Part shown: positions 12,243 to 22,992 of the stretch, one piece after another
Position numbering within the stretch: the stretch's first letter is position 1
Layout of the letters: each line of letters begins with the position of its first letter
From: Nemania diffusa
Lineage: Eukaryota; Ascomycota; Sordariomycetes; Xylariales; Xylariaceae
Assembly (NCBI GenBank): GCA_038501195.1
Contig: JBBPUQ010000001.1
Span: forward strand, 6,386,001-6,450,000
DNA: 64,000 nt
Reading direction: 5' to 3'
The notes under the pieces: model-generated
What the model was told of the DNA's origin: nothing
What the model saw: only the letters and a program-made list of their open reading frames with translations
Database searches by the model: none
Made by a program: the position numbers and the translations under genes

Positions 12243-13670
12243 TTAATATAAAACTTATATATTATAAAAAATTTAAAAATTTCGTTAGTTATATAAATAT
12301 AAATTATATTAAAAATTATAAAACTTAAAAATTAATTTTAAACTATATTTTTAATATAAAAAGCAGAATTATTAACTAAAATTTAAAACAATAAACTATT
12401 ATATTTTTATTTTTTTATAAAATAAAATATATTAATTAAATATAAACTATTAAAAAAATTATTTAATTAAAATTACTATTAAAAAAATTAAATATTAATA
12501 ATAAAATTAATACTATTATTATTTATAGTAATAACTAAAATATTATTATTTTTATTAATAATTTATTTTATTATATTAATATTAAATATATAATTATTTA
12601 ATTAAAGTTTATTTATAAATAATAAACTATTAAAAAAGTTAAATTATAATTTGTTTTTACTATTTAATAAATAGCAAATAAATTTACTAAAGCTTTATTA
12701 AAAAATAAATTTTTTAATTTTTATAAAGCTATAAATTTAAAATAAATAAAAATAAATATAAAATTATATATAAATAAAACTTTAGTTTTATTATATAATT
12801 TAATTATATTAATATATATAAATTTTTTAATATTAAAACTTTATAACTTTAACTTTTAATAATATAAAAAACTTATAATTAATAAACTTAAAAAACTAAA
12901 ATTATAATAAATTATTTTTTTATTTTTTTTTATTTATATATAATTAATAGCAAATATTTTAATTATTAGCTTTTTTTATAATAATTATAAATTAATTTTT
13001 AAATTATTTTCAAATATTTAAAAAATTATTAATTAATAATAAAATTATAAATAATAAAATAATAGTTATATTAAAATAATTTTACGATTTATTTATTTTT
13101 TTTAATTATATTTTATATATATTTTAAAATAATATTTTTTATTTATATCAATAAAAAAAAAAACTAAAAAATATATAATAAAATATTAAATACTTTTATT
13201 TAAAATATATTTAATATTTTTTATTATATAAAAAAAAATTACAAATATATTTAAATTATTTTTTTTAATATATTTTAAAAGTTTTAAATTAATAATAATT
13301 AAAAAAACAAAAAATAATATATATTTGTTATAGCTATTATAACTAATTTAACTAGTAGCAAAATTGCAATATTTTAAAACTATAATTTAATATATAAAAT
13401 TATAAAAAAATTATAAATAAAAAATATATTTTAAAACAAATAAAAAACTTTATTATTTTTTTTATAAAAAAAAATCAATTGTTTAAAAGTTTAATATAAT
13501 ATTAATAATATTTATAATAAATAAAATTTATATTTAATATATATAATATTTATAATATATAATTAAATATAATATAATAACTAAACTTTTTAAAACTTTT
13601 TAAATTTTTACTTTTAAAGTTATATTTAATTAATTTATAAATAATTTTTTAATTTTATTAATAAATAAAG

Positions 13671-13692
13671 TTTTTTTTTTTTTTTTTTTTTT
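13671..13692. repeat. 22-nt poly(T) run
   Basis: An uninterrupted run of 22 T in the 3' part of the degraded retrotransposon, probably grown by slippage in AT-only sequence. Its length may be unreliable in the assembly. Confidence 0.9.
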
Positions 13693-14061
13693 ATAAAAAG
13701 TTTTTATAAATTAAACTATATTATAAAATTTTAAACAAAATATTAAATAAAAACTAAAATTAAAAACAGTTAACAATTATTTTAAAATATAAAATTACTA
13801 TAAAAAAAAAAAAAACAGTTATATATATTTTATATTTTATTATTTTTTTTATTTTTTTTTATTTTATATATTTATTTATTTAGTATATATATATTTTATT
13901 AAAAAATAAAATATTTTATGTTTTATGTTTTTTGTACTATATATTTAGTTTAAATAAAAGCTTTTACTACAATTTAAAATAACTTAAAGTAAATAAAAAT
14001 TTTATATATTTTTAATTTTTGTACAACTGCTTTTTTTTAAACGGTTTAAAGCAAGTAAAAG

Positions 14062-14202
14062 TGTCAAATATAGCGTGTAAAACGTTTTACACCTTTTGTA
14101 TATATAAACTACTACATATCCTAGGTCCTTAAATAAGACTGTTACTCTGATCTTCACCTTGAATATACACTTTATGCCAAACCTACTCCACTATCTTTGA
14201 CA
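14062..14202 (+). repeat. 3' LTR of the copia element
   Basis: This 141-bp LTR runs TGTCAAATATAG ... CTTTGACA and is directly followed by GATCT. Here the inner, element-facing half is AT-converted (GTGTAAAACGTTTTAC) and the outer half keeps its G and C (GACTGTTACTCTGATC). This mirrors the 5' LTR and places the edge of the RIP effect inside both LTRs. Confidence 0.92.
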
Positions 14203-14207
14203 GATCT
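14203..14207. repeat. Right 5-bp target-site duplication (GATCT)
   Basis: An exact repeat of 7044-7048, marking the right edge of the retrotransposon insertion. Confidence 0.9.
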
Positions 14208-14858
14208 CGTATGCCAGGTCTCAGCCGTAGAAAAGTGCACTTTGCCCCGCAACACGTACTTAGAAGGAGTCCTTTTGCATCAGACTTGTGCCAGGGTTTG
14301 CCGCCAGATCACTGCTACATGATAAACCATCTTCATCGCATTGGACGGAAGGCCCGGTATCTGCTTCCTTTTCCGCCAAAGAGCCTGAAATGGACAATGG
14401 GGCAGTCAATCAGTCAGTTAGCCACTACACCCTCCAGCCCTTATCCTGAAAACTACTCTGGCACGATGGCTCGATAATTCGCGTCAGGCTCTGAGATGGG
14501 TAATCCGACAGCCAATTAGTCTGTTGACCAGGCCTCTCACCCAGGATCCCGTCTGGAAACGTGAGTTGCCATGAAAGTGGCGGTGAGGGCCTCGGGTACG
14601 GGACAAATCCCCCTTCAATCTAATCCGAGTTAAAAGTACTGCTCATTCCGAGGTCAGGCTTCTTTGACGCTACAGCAACGTCTCTTCTAAAAGAGAAAAA
14701 CGACCAGGTATGGCAGTGCTTTGAGGTCGCTCTTTCACCACGATTGCCAAGTTGTCGAACGCTAATCATGGTATACCACAGACAGCTAGAATCCCTTGAA
14801 TTCTCGACATCAAAGCTCTGAAGTGCGTCGGGGTCAAAGTCAGACATCCTCAAACAGA
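14208..14858. other. Gene-poor stretch right of the retrotransposon
   Basis: Ordinary base composition. An open frame at 14211-14477 (+, 88 codons) starts with an ATG four bases after the target duplication. Another lies at 14620-14940 (-), with an internal ATG reading MSDFDPDALQSFDVENS. Neither has recognisable features, and I cannot choose between a small gene, gene fragments and non-coding DNA. Confidence 0.4.
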
Positions 14859-15101
14859 ATGGCAGCCAACAATCCGGTTGGCGCCTCCGTGCCCGCTGTA
14901 ATTGATGAACTCTCCGATGTCGAGGAGCAGAGTCCACCACTCACTGGAGTCGTGACACCTGCCAAGTCCTTTCGCAAGCGTCAGCCTTGGATGGAGTTCA
15001 TCAACATTCCAGTTGCCTCATCAGACGAGACCCTTGGGCTTCGAAACTCTGACGAGACAAGACTATTTGAAGAGTGCGACGACAAGCGACTTGGCGGATA
15101 G
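14859..15101 (+). CDS. Possible small unrecognised protein
   Basis: An 80-codon frame starts at an ATG with an acceptable context (MAANNPVGASVPAVIDELSD). It is hydrophilic, with an acidic DELSDVEEQ patch, a basic KSFRKRQPW patch and a second acidic segment near the C terminus. No family, signal peptide or membrane segment is seen. The opposite strand is open over the same bases (14620-14940), so strand and reality are both uncertain. Confidence 0.25.
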   Translation: MAANNPVGASVPAVIDELSDVEEQSPPLTGVVTPAKSFRKRQPWMEFINIPVASSDETLGLRNSDETRLFEECDDKRLGG

Positions 15102-15352
15102 AACCAATAGCAGGGCATATGTTTCACCATCGCTTGAAAGATAGTATGAGTCCGGCTAGGCTTGTCGGCTTGCGTTACTTAGTGCATGTGAAGAGTTTTG
15201 AGAATATTGTCATGTAACGGTTATTGATGCAGTAATTCCTTTAGCTATTTTTCGTTGAGTTCTCAACATATCATCGATTCTACAGTGATAACTATTGAAA
15301 ATTGATAAAGAATCTCTCATTGAATAATACCACTAGCTGTAGGAAAAGTCCC

Positions 15353-16503
15353 TCACGCATTCTCTCGCTTGCTAAACACTAAAATGCGCACCTCGATGCT
15401 CTTTCTGGTGTTGTATATACTGTCTTCACCCGGAAGATTGAATGATGCGTGTGGGGGGCAGGCTATCTCATAGTCAGTTTTGATAAAGAGAATACAGAGA
15501 AGCAGGGCTTGAACTGACTCAAGGCAGTTGGAGAATCTGAGTCCCATGTACGGAAGATTGCAATCTCATCTTTTGATTGCAAAGAAAGCCAGTACCATTT
15601 CTGCGAGGGCCTGTATAATAGGAACAGTCCCTCCTCCCAATGGTCTGGGTGGACCTTGTCTTCCTCGAGGACAGAATCTGGGGAAACCGTGGCTGGGTGG
15701 CAAAACGCTAAAGGAGAGGAGCGAACAACGTCAACCAGCGGCCGCCAAATACTACACAAAAGGCGCGAGAAACATATCGTCAGTCATGGTGTACACACAG
15801 CTGCCATCGAAAGAAGGAACTCACTTGACAATTCTAACCTGGTAGTCCTTCAAGTTGAACAATGAGATCTCCTCTTGCGAAAGTTGCCTTCTCATTCTTT
15901 CAAGCCCCCCTTCAAAGGAATAGTCTACAGATACAGTCAGGAAAGTGTCGATAATGGCATGGTGTTCTTTTGCAAGGAAGTACCAACCAGAGTGTACAAT
16001 CGTCGCTGGAGCTAACGAGTCCGACCGACTACTCCTCAGGATAGATTCTCCAGCGATGAGGTCAGATGCACTTGACCGAATCTACACGATGAAGCGTATG
16101 TCAGTGGCATCCCGCCTTGACAAGAAAGACGGTTACTAGATCTTATTTGGCTTGAATATACCCTCCAGTCAAAGCAAATGGCCTTCTCGGCTATGAGAAA
16201 TTTCTTTGCTATTGAAGTGGTCTCGGTTAGATATGCCTTTGCTTTTTCAGAAAGAGCATCTTGGTGCAGAAAATCGGAAATTTCGGGCGATAAAGCCGAC
16301 GGCGCCAGGATGTACTGAAATCCATCGCGACTGAGGGAGAACTCTTGCTCCTTTCCTCGTATATCCTCAACTGTTATACCAGCTACTGTAGTGAACTCGC
16401 AATTGCTAGGTCTGAGTTGCGGTGGTGCTTGCCCGTACACAGTGTATGGCTTTTCCGTTTGATACAAGGGGAGGTCGGAGAGGAACGTGAATGAGGCCGA
16501 CAT
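15353..16503 (-). CDS. AsaB/CmcJ-like non-haem Fe(II)/2-oxoglutarate oxygenase (copy 2)
   Basis: My spliced model has five exons: 16503-16162, 16081-15988, 15924-15825, 15751-15519 and 15462-15353. They encode 292 residues. Intron phases (0, 1, 2, 1) match copy 1, and exon 4 is 233 nt in both. Family hallmarks: EKPYTVY near residue 17; the D-I-R-G-x-E-x-x-F-S-L-S-R-D-G-F block around residues 47-62; CFDWR at the end of exon 1; H144-x-D146 in VHSDYSFEGGLERM (formed across intron 2); RIVNIWRP; WYWLSLQSKDEI; second metal His H261 in CPPHASFN; and RKSIEVRILVFS with candidate 2OG Arg (R276 or R282). Introns 3 and 4 have normal sites; intron 4 has a CTGAC branch 12 nt before its AG. Intron 2 uses a less usual GTTGGT donor. 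It is probably a small-molecule hydroxylase or desaturase. It is transcribed away from the NLR gene at 16990. Confidence 0.83.
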
Positions 16504-16989
16504 TGTTGAGATGGAATCTGCCTTGCGTTGACGGCCGAGCTGGGTAAGGGCTTAGGTAGGGCACGAGGCGATGCGACGGCAATAGATCTTTGCTATGATA
16601 CAACCTCTTCCGGGATGCTACTTCCGGAAGCTAGGAATGAGAGGCAGAGGGTGGTGGCGCATACCAGGGCCTGTCGGTGATCTTATGATGCTGATGCTTA
16701 CTTGGCACTGTAGGGCCGGGCAAAGTCCCAAACTGACCTTCGTCTATGTAATAAATTGACGCCAACCCCCCTAGCACTACCCCATATGCAAGTTATGATG
16801 GGCATGTATATTGCCAGGAATAATCATTGCATATAGGACCCATGCTGTAAAGGCTCTGCTGTAAAGGCTCTGCTGTCTAGGCCCCTTTCCTCGATGTTTC
16901 TGGCTTTCTCTATCTTGCTATTCAATGACAGAGCATGGAAGTGAAACCGAAGGACCCCACGTTTTGCACACAACCGTGGTCCGGACATC
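16504..16989. promoter_or_regulatory. Shared divergent promoter region (oxygenase copy 2 / NLR)
   Basis: 486 bp lie between two divergent start codons and must contain both promoters. A short tandem repeat is visible at about 16846-16886 (CTGTAAAGGCTCTG units). No binding site can be named with confidence. Confidence 0.45.
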
Positions 16990-19900
16990 ATGTCTCACGA
17001 GACTTCCAGCCATAGCGACATGACTTCCGTCATTTCATTTCTAAATGATAAGTCAGTGATTACTTCTCAGACGTGTATCTCATGCTTTCAACCCCCTGAT
17101 AAGATGATCCCAGCGGTCGTTACAAGCGCATGTGGGAAGATGCCTTGGCCATCTGCAGGTCTTCGCTAGATGTTGACGAGCTTGACGACATATTTGACTG
17201 CGCTACCTGTGAGGAACTTCTCGAGCGTCTCCATAGCAGATATGACGAATATGCAAACAAAGCGATACCACGCATTCTAAGATCCATTGAATGGTCCTTG
17301 GCGTCCCTGAAGAAGCTCAACATCGTGGTTGCCGTGGCGATGGGAGCTCGAAGCCCAGTCAGAACCGGGCTGTTGTGGGGTCTCATGAATCTGCTTATTG
17401 AGGTAATTAATCACTGGCTACTGAAGATCTATTAGCTGCTCATTGCTGACACACATAATCTCCTCAGACTTTGATTAGAAACGAGCATGCCCTCGCAGTC
17501 GGTGCTGAGATCATCGACGAGCTGAATAATGAAGTGGAGATTCTACTTCTCTACCAATCGTGGGCTTTGGTAAGAGAGGACATGGAGCAGGTTTACGTCG
17601 AGGTTTTCGTCGAGATAATCAAGTTCGCGTCCACTGCGGTGGCTTTCTTCCGCCGCACACCCTTAGGTATTCCTCTCCGTTATATACATGATATATTTGG
17701 TGGTTGTTTGCTGATCGCTGCGATACTTCAGAGAACTTTACCTACGGTGTTTGGCCACAAGATGTTTCAATTCTTTGGGAAAAGATGTCGAAGAAAATCA
17801 ACAAGAAGATTGGTATGATGAAGGAGAAATCCTCAGTGCTTAGCCGTACCTACGAGGCTCGCCCAACGCGCGCTGATCTGATGAGGGAGATGGGCCGATC
17901 GGGGCTTGCAACACCAATGTCGTATAGTATAGCAGAGGGAGATGCGCACGCCGAATCCCCCAAATCCTTTTTTTTCATTCCTATGCGGCCAAATCCTAGC
18001 TTCTTTGGTCGAGAAAACATCCTGGACCAGCTAGACAGTCATTTTGGGAACGTTGCATCTTCGTCTGGGCAGCCTGCAGTGTCTCTATGGGGGACATCTG
18101 GAATAGGCAAAACGCAAATCGCCCTCGCGTATGCTTGGAAGAAGAAACTCGAAGAGTTGCCTATTGTAAGATAACCACCCCCCTCGCGGGCCACCCCTTC
18201 GCGGGCCACCTATACTGTGCGATTTTACATATAAATTGAAATATAGGCTAGTAGGCCTATAAAAGCGGGAAATATTCGGAAAATTAATCCACTAGCGCCA
18301 AAAATTATAAAAAAATCTAAATAATAATAAGAAATTTTTTTCTATTTTTGTACTAGCTTAATTAATTTTTAAAGATTTATATTTAATTTTTAAAAATAGC
18401 TGATAACATTATTATATATAATTTACTAGTAATACTGTTAACACTGTACAAAAAACAAAAAACTTATTAAGTTTATCGATTTTTAAAAGTAGGTATAAGT
18501 GGGGTAATAAAATTAAAAAAAATATTAGTATTTAAAAGGTTATATAATATTTAATAAATTAGTAAGTTTTTATTTTTACTATTTTTATTCGAATTTTTAC
18601 TAATTAAAAGCTTTATAATTGTTGAATAATTTTATATAAAGTTTTACACCAAAAATATACAGTACAACTATAGACTGTATATTTTATATGTAAAATTTTA
18701 TATATATAAAAACATATAAAATTTAAAGTATTTATAATAACTAGCTTATTAAAAATAGTAAAAATAAAAGCTAACTAGTTTATAAAATATTACGTAATTT
18801 TTAAAATATTAGTATTTTTTTTAATTTTACTACCCCACTTATACCCACTTTTAAAAATCGATAAACTTGATAAACTTTTCGTTTTTTGCACAGTGTTAAC
18901 AGTATTACTAGTAAATTATATATAATAATGTTATCAGTTATTTTTAAAAATTAAATATAAATCTTTAAAAATCAATTAAACTAGTACAAAAATAGAAAAA
19001 AATTTCTTATTATTATTTAGATTTTTTTATAATTTTTAGCGCTAGTGGATTAATTTTCCGAATATTCCCCGCTTTTATAGGCCTACTAGCCTATATTTCA
19101 ATTTATATGTAAAATCGCACAGTATAGGTGGCCCGCGAAGGGGTGGCCCGCGAGGGGGGTGGTTATCTTACTGTGGGTCAACTGCGAGTCATCTCTGCAT
19201 ATCACACGGGGTTTTACTGAAATCGCCCTTGACGCTAAACTTCCAGGAGTTACGGGAGACGTGGATGACGAGCAGAATCGAATCAAAGTATTGAAGTGGC
19301 TTGGACTATCAAGTGAGTTTAAGCGTGCCCCATTTCCCGTAGACGTATTGCTACTGATTTAACATTCAGGTGAGAATTGGCTGTTAATATTCGACAACGT
19401 GGAGGACATTGGCCTTGTGCGTGACAACTGGCCAGCTTCCGAGACAGGGTTCATCCTCATGACATCACGCTGCGAGATCTTCTCGCCCGGCGTTGTCAAC
19501 ATAGAAGTTAAATCCTTTGACGAAGAATCTGGTGCCCGCTTTCTCATGAAAGAGCTGTACGCGGACTATTCAAATGAGCTCGAACTAGCAGCCGCTAAGA
19601 AATTGTGTGCTATGCTAGGAGGTCTTCCTCTTGGTTTGGTGTTGATGTTGATTAAGGTGCAAACCCAGAAGTGCACCATCGAGTCGTTTCTGCCCTTTTA
19701 TAAGAAAAATGAAGAACGGCTTCACGGATACAGCCGCCCAGTTTTGAAGCCATATTACTCACGAGGTCTTGATACAGCTTGGGATATCTCTTTCAACGCA
19801 TTGGAGGAGGAGTCCTCGGATGCCGCGCATCTCTTTAGCGTTCTTTGCTTCTTGGCTTCTGACGACATTCCTATTACAATGTTCTCGGAGGTGACCCAAT

Positions 19901-21418
19901 CATCTCTACCCCAGCATTTGAGGTTTTGCAGTGACTCATGGGCGTAAGTACGAGATCTGCTTGCTCTCCTGTGTTCGTTCTTCAATTACTGACCCGCCGA
20001 ATCGCGAAAGTTTGAACGACGCCATCCAAATACTACTGAGAACTTCCTTGGCCAAGCAATCACACGGAACCAGAATCCTCTCTATTCATCGGCTTACCCA
20101 AACCAACTATCTCAGGAGAGTCAATGGCATAGGGAAAGATGAACTAGCGAAATGTTTCTCAGCCGCCGCGAATCTGCTCAGGAACGCATTCCCCAAGCTC
20201 GCAGACAGCTTTAGTCTCCGAAAAAGCTGGGTTGCTTGCAGACAATATGCTCACCACGTACGGACCCTGGTTTCTCATTGTGACAAGCTATCTGCCGCAA
20301 TCTTTTCACCTGAGACCTACGCCGAATTGACCGGAACACTGCACGATTGCGCATGGTTCGTTCTCCGCAGTTGTCCCTATGTATATAAAGCTGACCTCTG
20401 CCCTAGGTACCTATTTGAATGTGGATCATGGGCATACTGCGAGGAAATGCTGAGTATTGGCCTTCAGACATGTACAGACAGAAACTCCTTACTGTATGCC
20501 AATCTTATTAATATCCAGGGGATAATTGCAGCAACGCGCAATAGAACTACTGCAGCACATCCCCTCCTCGAGGAAAGCTGTCGTATTCGAAGAAGTTTAC
20601 TGGGTGAAAATCACATGCTGGTGGCAAATTCATATACAAACCTGGCAAATGTGATGTTAGCAAAGGCGGAGTACTTGGAGGCCATCGAATTCCACAAAAA
20701 GGCAATCGCTATTGATTCCCAATCTAAACTGAACGAATTTCAATGCATAAGGTACATTAACCTTGGAAGCGTGTACATGTTTCAGGGAAACAAGGCAAAG
20801 GCACAGGAAGAGATCGAAGCCGGTCGACTCGTAGCAGAAAGGGATACTGGGGATAGCATGCATTACCGCGATACGTAAGTGCACCCCAAATTCCCGACTT
20901 GTGATAAATTCTGAGCAAATCGACTTTCAGAGCGACATGGGATATGGCACATCTTTCTTATTACCAGGGGGGTTATGCAACCGCTCGGCATCTGTTCGAT
21001 TTGAGCTGGAAAGCGTGGAACGATGATAATCCCTTACACCCTTTCACTGGTGCCTCGGTATACAGAATTGGTTGTGTCGATGTGAAGAGAGGAGACGCAA
21101 AATCTGCAATGTAAGGCCACCAGTAATGCTATTGCCAGCTGTTACTCGCTGACGAGATTTAGACGTCATCTCGAACAAGCTCTCATTATTGCCAAGTATA
21201 ATGAGGAGACTCAAGGCAACAGGGGTGACATTGCTCGAGTTATTGCGAAGCTTTCCGTTGCTTATCGCCTGGATGGGGAGACCGTCAAGGCAGACAATCT
21301 ACATGAGGAGGCCAAGGGCATGCGGAAGCTAATGCAAGGCGAAGACTTCAAAGAAGAAGAAGACTCAGAAGCAGCTTACGATTCACTAGTCTCGTATTAC
21401 CCTTACTACTACCGGTAA
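16990..21418 (+). CDS. NLR-type STAND NTPase (DUF7708-like, NB-ARC, TPR), interrupted by a fold-back element
   Basis: My model has exons 16990-17051, 17114-17402, 17468-17666, 17732-18168 continued at 19171-19312, 19370-19943, 20011-20874, 20931-21110 and 21163-21418. Leaving out the inserted element, these join in frame to about 1,000 residues. The architecture is typical of fungal NLRs, which act in heterokaryon incompatibility and non-self recognition. An alpha-helical DUF7708-like N-terminal region (about residues 20-250, with GLLWGLMNLLIE) comes first, then a linker. The NB-ARC follows, with P-loop GTSGIGKT (residues 304-311), the FWVN-like LWVNCES step, Walker B LLIFDNVED (about 381-389), an RNBS-B-like TSR and GGLPLGL. 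TPR-like repeats fill the C-terminal part (NSYTNLANVMLAKAEYLEAI, ...INLGSVYMFQGNKAKA). All introns are 52-67 nt with GT-AG ends. The insertion at residue 329 adds an immediate in-frame stop, so this allele is probably broken unless the element is spliced out. Confidence 0.85.
18169..19168. mobile_element. 1,000-bp fold-back (palindromic) non-autonomous DNA element
   Basis: The element starts AGATAACCACCCCCCTCGCG and ends with the exact reverse complement. TA dinucleotides flank it (18167-18168 and 19169-19170), which fits a Tc1/mariner-like TA target duplication. The two arms pair over nearly the whole length around a centre near 18,669 (CAGT-ACAACTATAG-ACTG). The outer 100 bp or so of each arm is GC-containing and apparently identical, with a duplicated CGCGGGCCACC motif near each end. 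The inner arms are AT-rich and differ mostly by transitions. There is no ORF, so it needs a transposase from elsewhere. Removing the element plus one TA restores a perfect reading frame in the NLR exon (...LPIV|LWVNC...). Confidence 0.9.
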
Positions 21419-22394
21419 ATACGTACGACAACAAGGTAGAAGATCTAGTAAATTACGAATGCATATTAACCACCACCTGCAGCTAACATTAGAAACTTAG
21501 GACATACGGTTGAGTCTAAATCAAAGTTGGGGCGCAGAATACTCATCAAGGACCACCAGCTAGTAGAATAAATGTGTCCTTAATGCGTTGATATAACATT
21601 ACAGGCCGTTTTACCTAGAAGTACTCTGTTCAATATTCTTGCCTGATCACGCACTCTATGGACTTTTGTGGGCATGATATGTGGTATTAATGGCCCTCCA
21701 TAGATAAACCATGCACTAGTCACAGGTTAATCAAGCCAGAAATATATCAGTATATATAATAATCATTATACGAATAAATAAAAAGGGTCTCTTCGTACAG
21801 TCCTTTATAACCGCCTCCTGAAAAGGGAAAGAGTGGGGAAATAGGTTTGTCGGTGTACGTACATATGGCACTTCTTAATGCACTTCTAATGCACTTTCTT
21901 ACGTATACTGACACCTACCGCCAGAGCCACATACTTACCCCTGACCTACGTTCGCCTTGTTCGGATTGTCGACCGCAGCCGCTGTAACTCACGCCATAAC
22001 TCACGCCATCTTGCCTTATTCGTCCATATACTCTGTACCAAATAATGTATAATAGCTTACTAGATAATCTCGAGCTAGTAATAATCAGCGGTCACATTTG
22101 CAGTGATGTAACCCTCTTACAGGCCATAGATATGAGTACGGAGGATCCGAAGGATCGTATCTAAGAAGATTACCAGGCTCGCTGAATCCAGTGACCTCCC
22201 TCCTTATCCCGCTTTGAGTTGGCAAGGAAAGCCTAGAAAATTATGGCCATCAAGTTTTATCTACAAAAAGGCGGCCGGCATAACAGCTCGTAGGCTAATT
22301 CTCCACCGTAGCCAGCTCGTTATCCAAGGCTCTACTAGGCTTTAAGGGAGTACACATATATCGACCAGCACGGTCAACTCAACACGAGTCTAAT
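21419..22394. other. Intergenic, no gene seen
   Basis: About 975 bp between the NLR stop and the decayed surface-protein fragment. Composition is normal to slightly AT-rich, with no open frame, RNA gene or clear repeat recognised. It should hold the NLR 3' UTR. Confidence 0.5.
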
Positions 22395-22992
22395 ATGGCC
22401 GCGTCAACGACGATCGCTTCCACCTTGATCGGAGCATTAACAACAGAGTTCATACCACCGGCAAATGGGTATGATGTAGTTTTCTTCGCAGTGAATCCTG
22501 GTGTCCCCCAAGGATGGTATGTGCAGGGGACACTTGCGACTGTTGGCCATCCCTAAAATGGTTTTCCGCCCGGCTTTGATCGCGACGCACGTTACTGCTA
22601 CGCCCCCGGCGTGTGTCCGTCGGGCTACAACGTCGCTTGCACGAGCTATGGCTTAAGCAGCGGAGTTCTGACGACGGCCACGTGCTGTCCCAAGTATGGC
22701 CCGAGAGCGCTGCCTAGGTCATCTTTCTTCGTTTCTTATCACGAATACTCCGTAATATCGGGTTCGTGTGCTACTCCAATCCTGATATTGGCAATATACA
22801 ACTTTCTTTGACCCACTGTCTATGCTTGCTCGTCTACACTCAGTCCGGATTACCGACTACGGTCTTGCCAAGCGCCAATCTTGAGACAATCACGGTAAAT
22901 GGAGAACTCGAGTGTCCAATAATCTTCGGGTCGGTAACCACGCAGATAGCATCAGGAAATCCAGTTAGATATTATAGTATAATCGTAGACAG
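22395..22992 (+). pseudogene. Decayed fragment of a cysteine-containing fungal surface/secreted protein
   Basis: An ATG at 22395 opens a frame that stops at TAA 22554-22556 after 53 codons. The same frame then carries on with ARYCYAPGVCPSGYNVACTS and TTATCCPKYG. This cysteine pattern (YxPGxCPxGY ... TxxCCP) is common in fungal cell-surface or secreted proteins of unknown role. A second exon after a GTATGG donor may supply LPTTVLPSANLETITV and continue to about 22992. The internal stop fits a CAA-to-TAA (C-to-T) change, which is RIP-like. The N terminus does not look like a strong signal peptide, and no C-terminal anchor was found. I read it as a truncated pseudogene; an alternative is a differently spliced small gene. 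Confidence 0.5.

Larger units (their letters stand above)
7049..14202 (+). mobile_element. Full-length RIP-degraded Ty1/copia LTR retrotransposon
   Basis: A 7,154-bp element bounded by two 141-bp LTRs (7049-7189 and 14062-14202). Both begin TGTCAAATATAGCGTG; the right copy ends CA, and the left copy's last bases are decayed. GATCT is duplicated on both sides. The interior is roughly 90% A+T and full of stops, as expected after RIP of a repeated element. Reading through the stops on the + strand, copia-type domains remain in the order integrase, reverse transcriptase, RNase H; integrase before RT identifies Ty1/copia rather than Ty3/gypsy. No intact ORF survives, so the copy is dead. It sits between the amidase and a gene-poor stretch, and I see no host gene obviously split by it. 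Confidence 0.9.

Noticed and set aside
14211..14477. An ORF starting four bases after the retrotransposon as the 3' half of a split gene
   Set aside because: The sequence left of the insertion has no matching frame or motif, so no interrupted gene can be shown.
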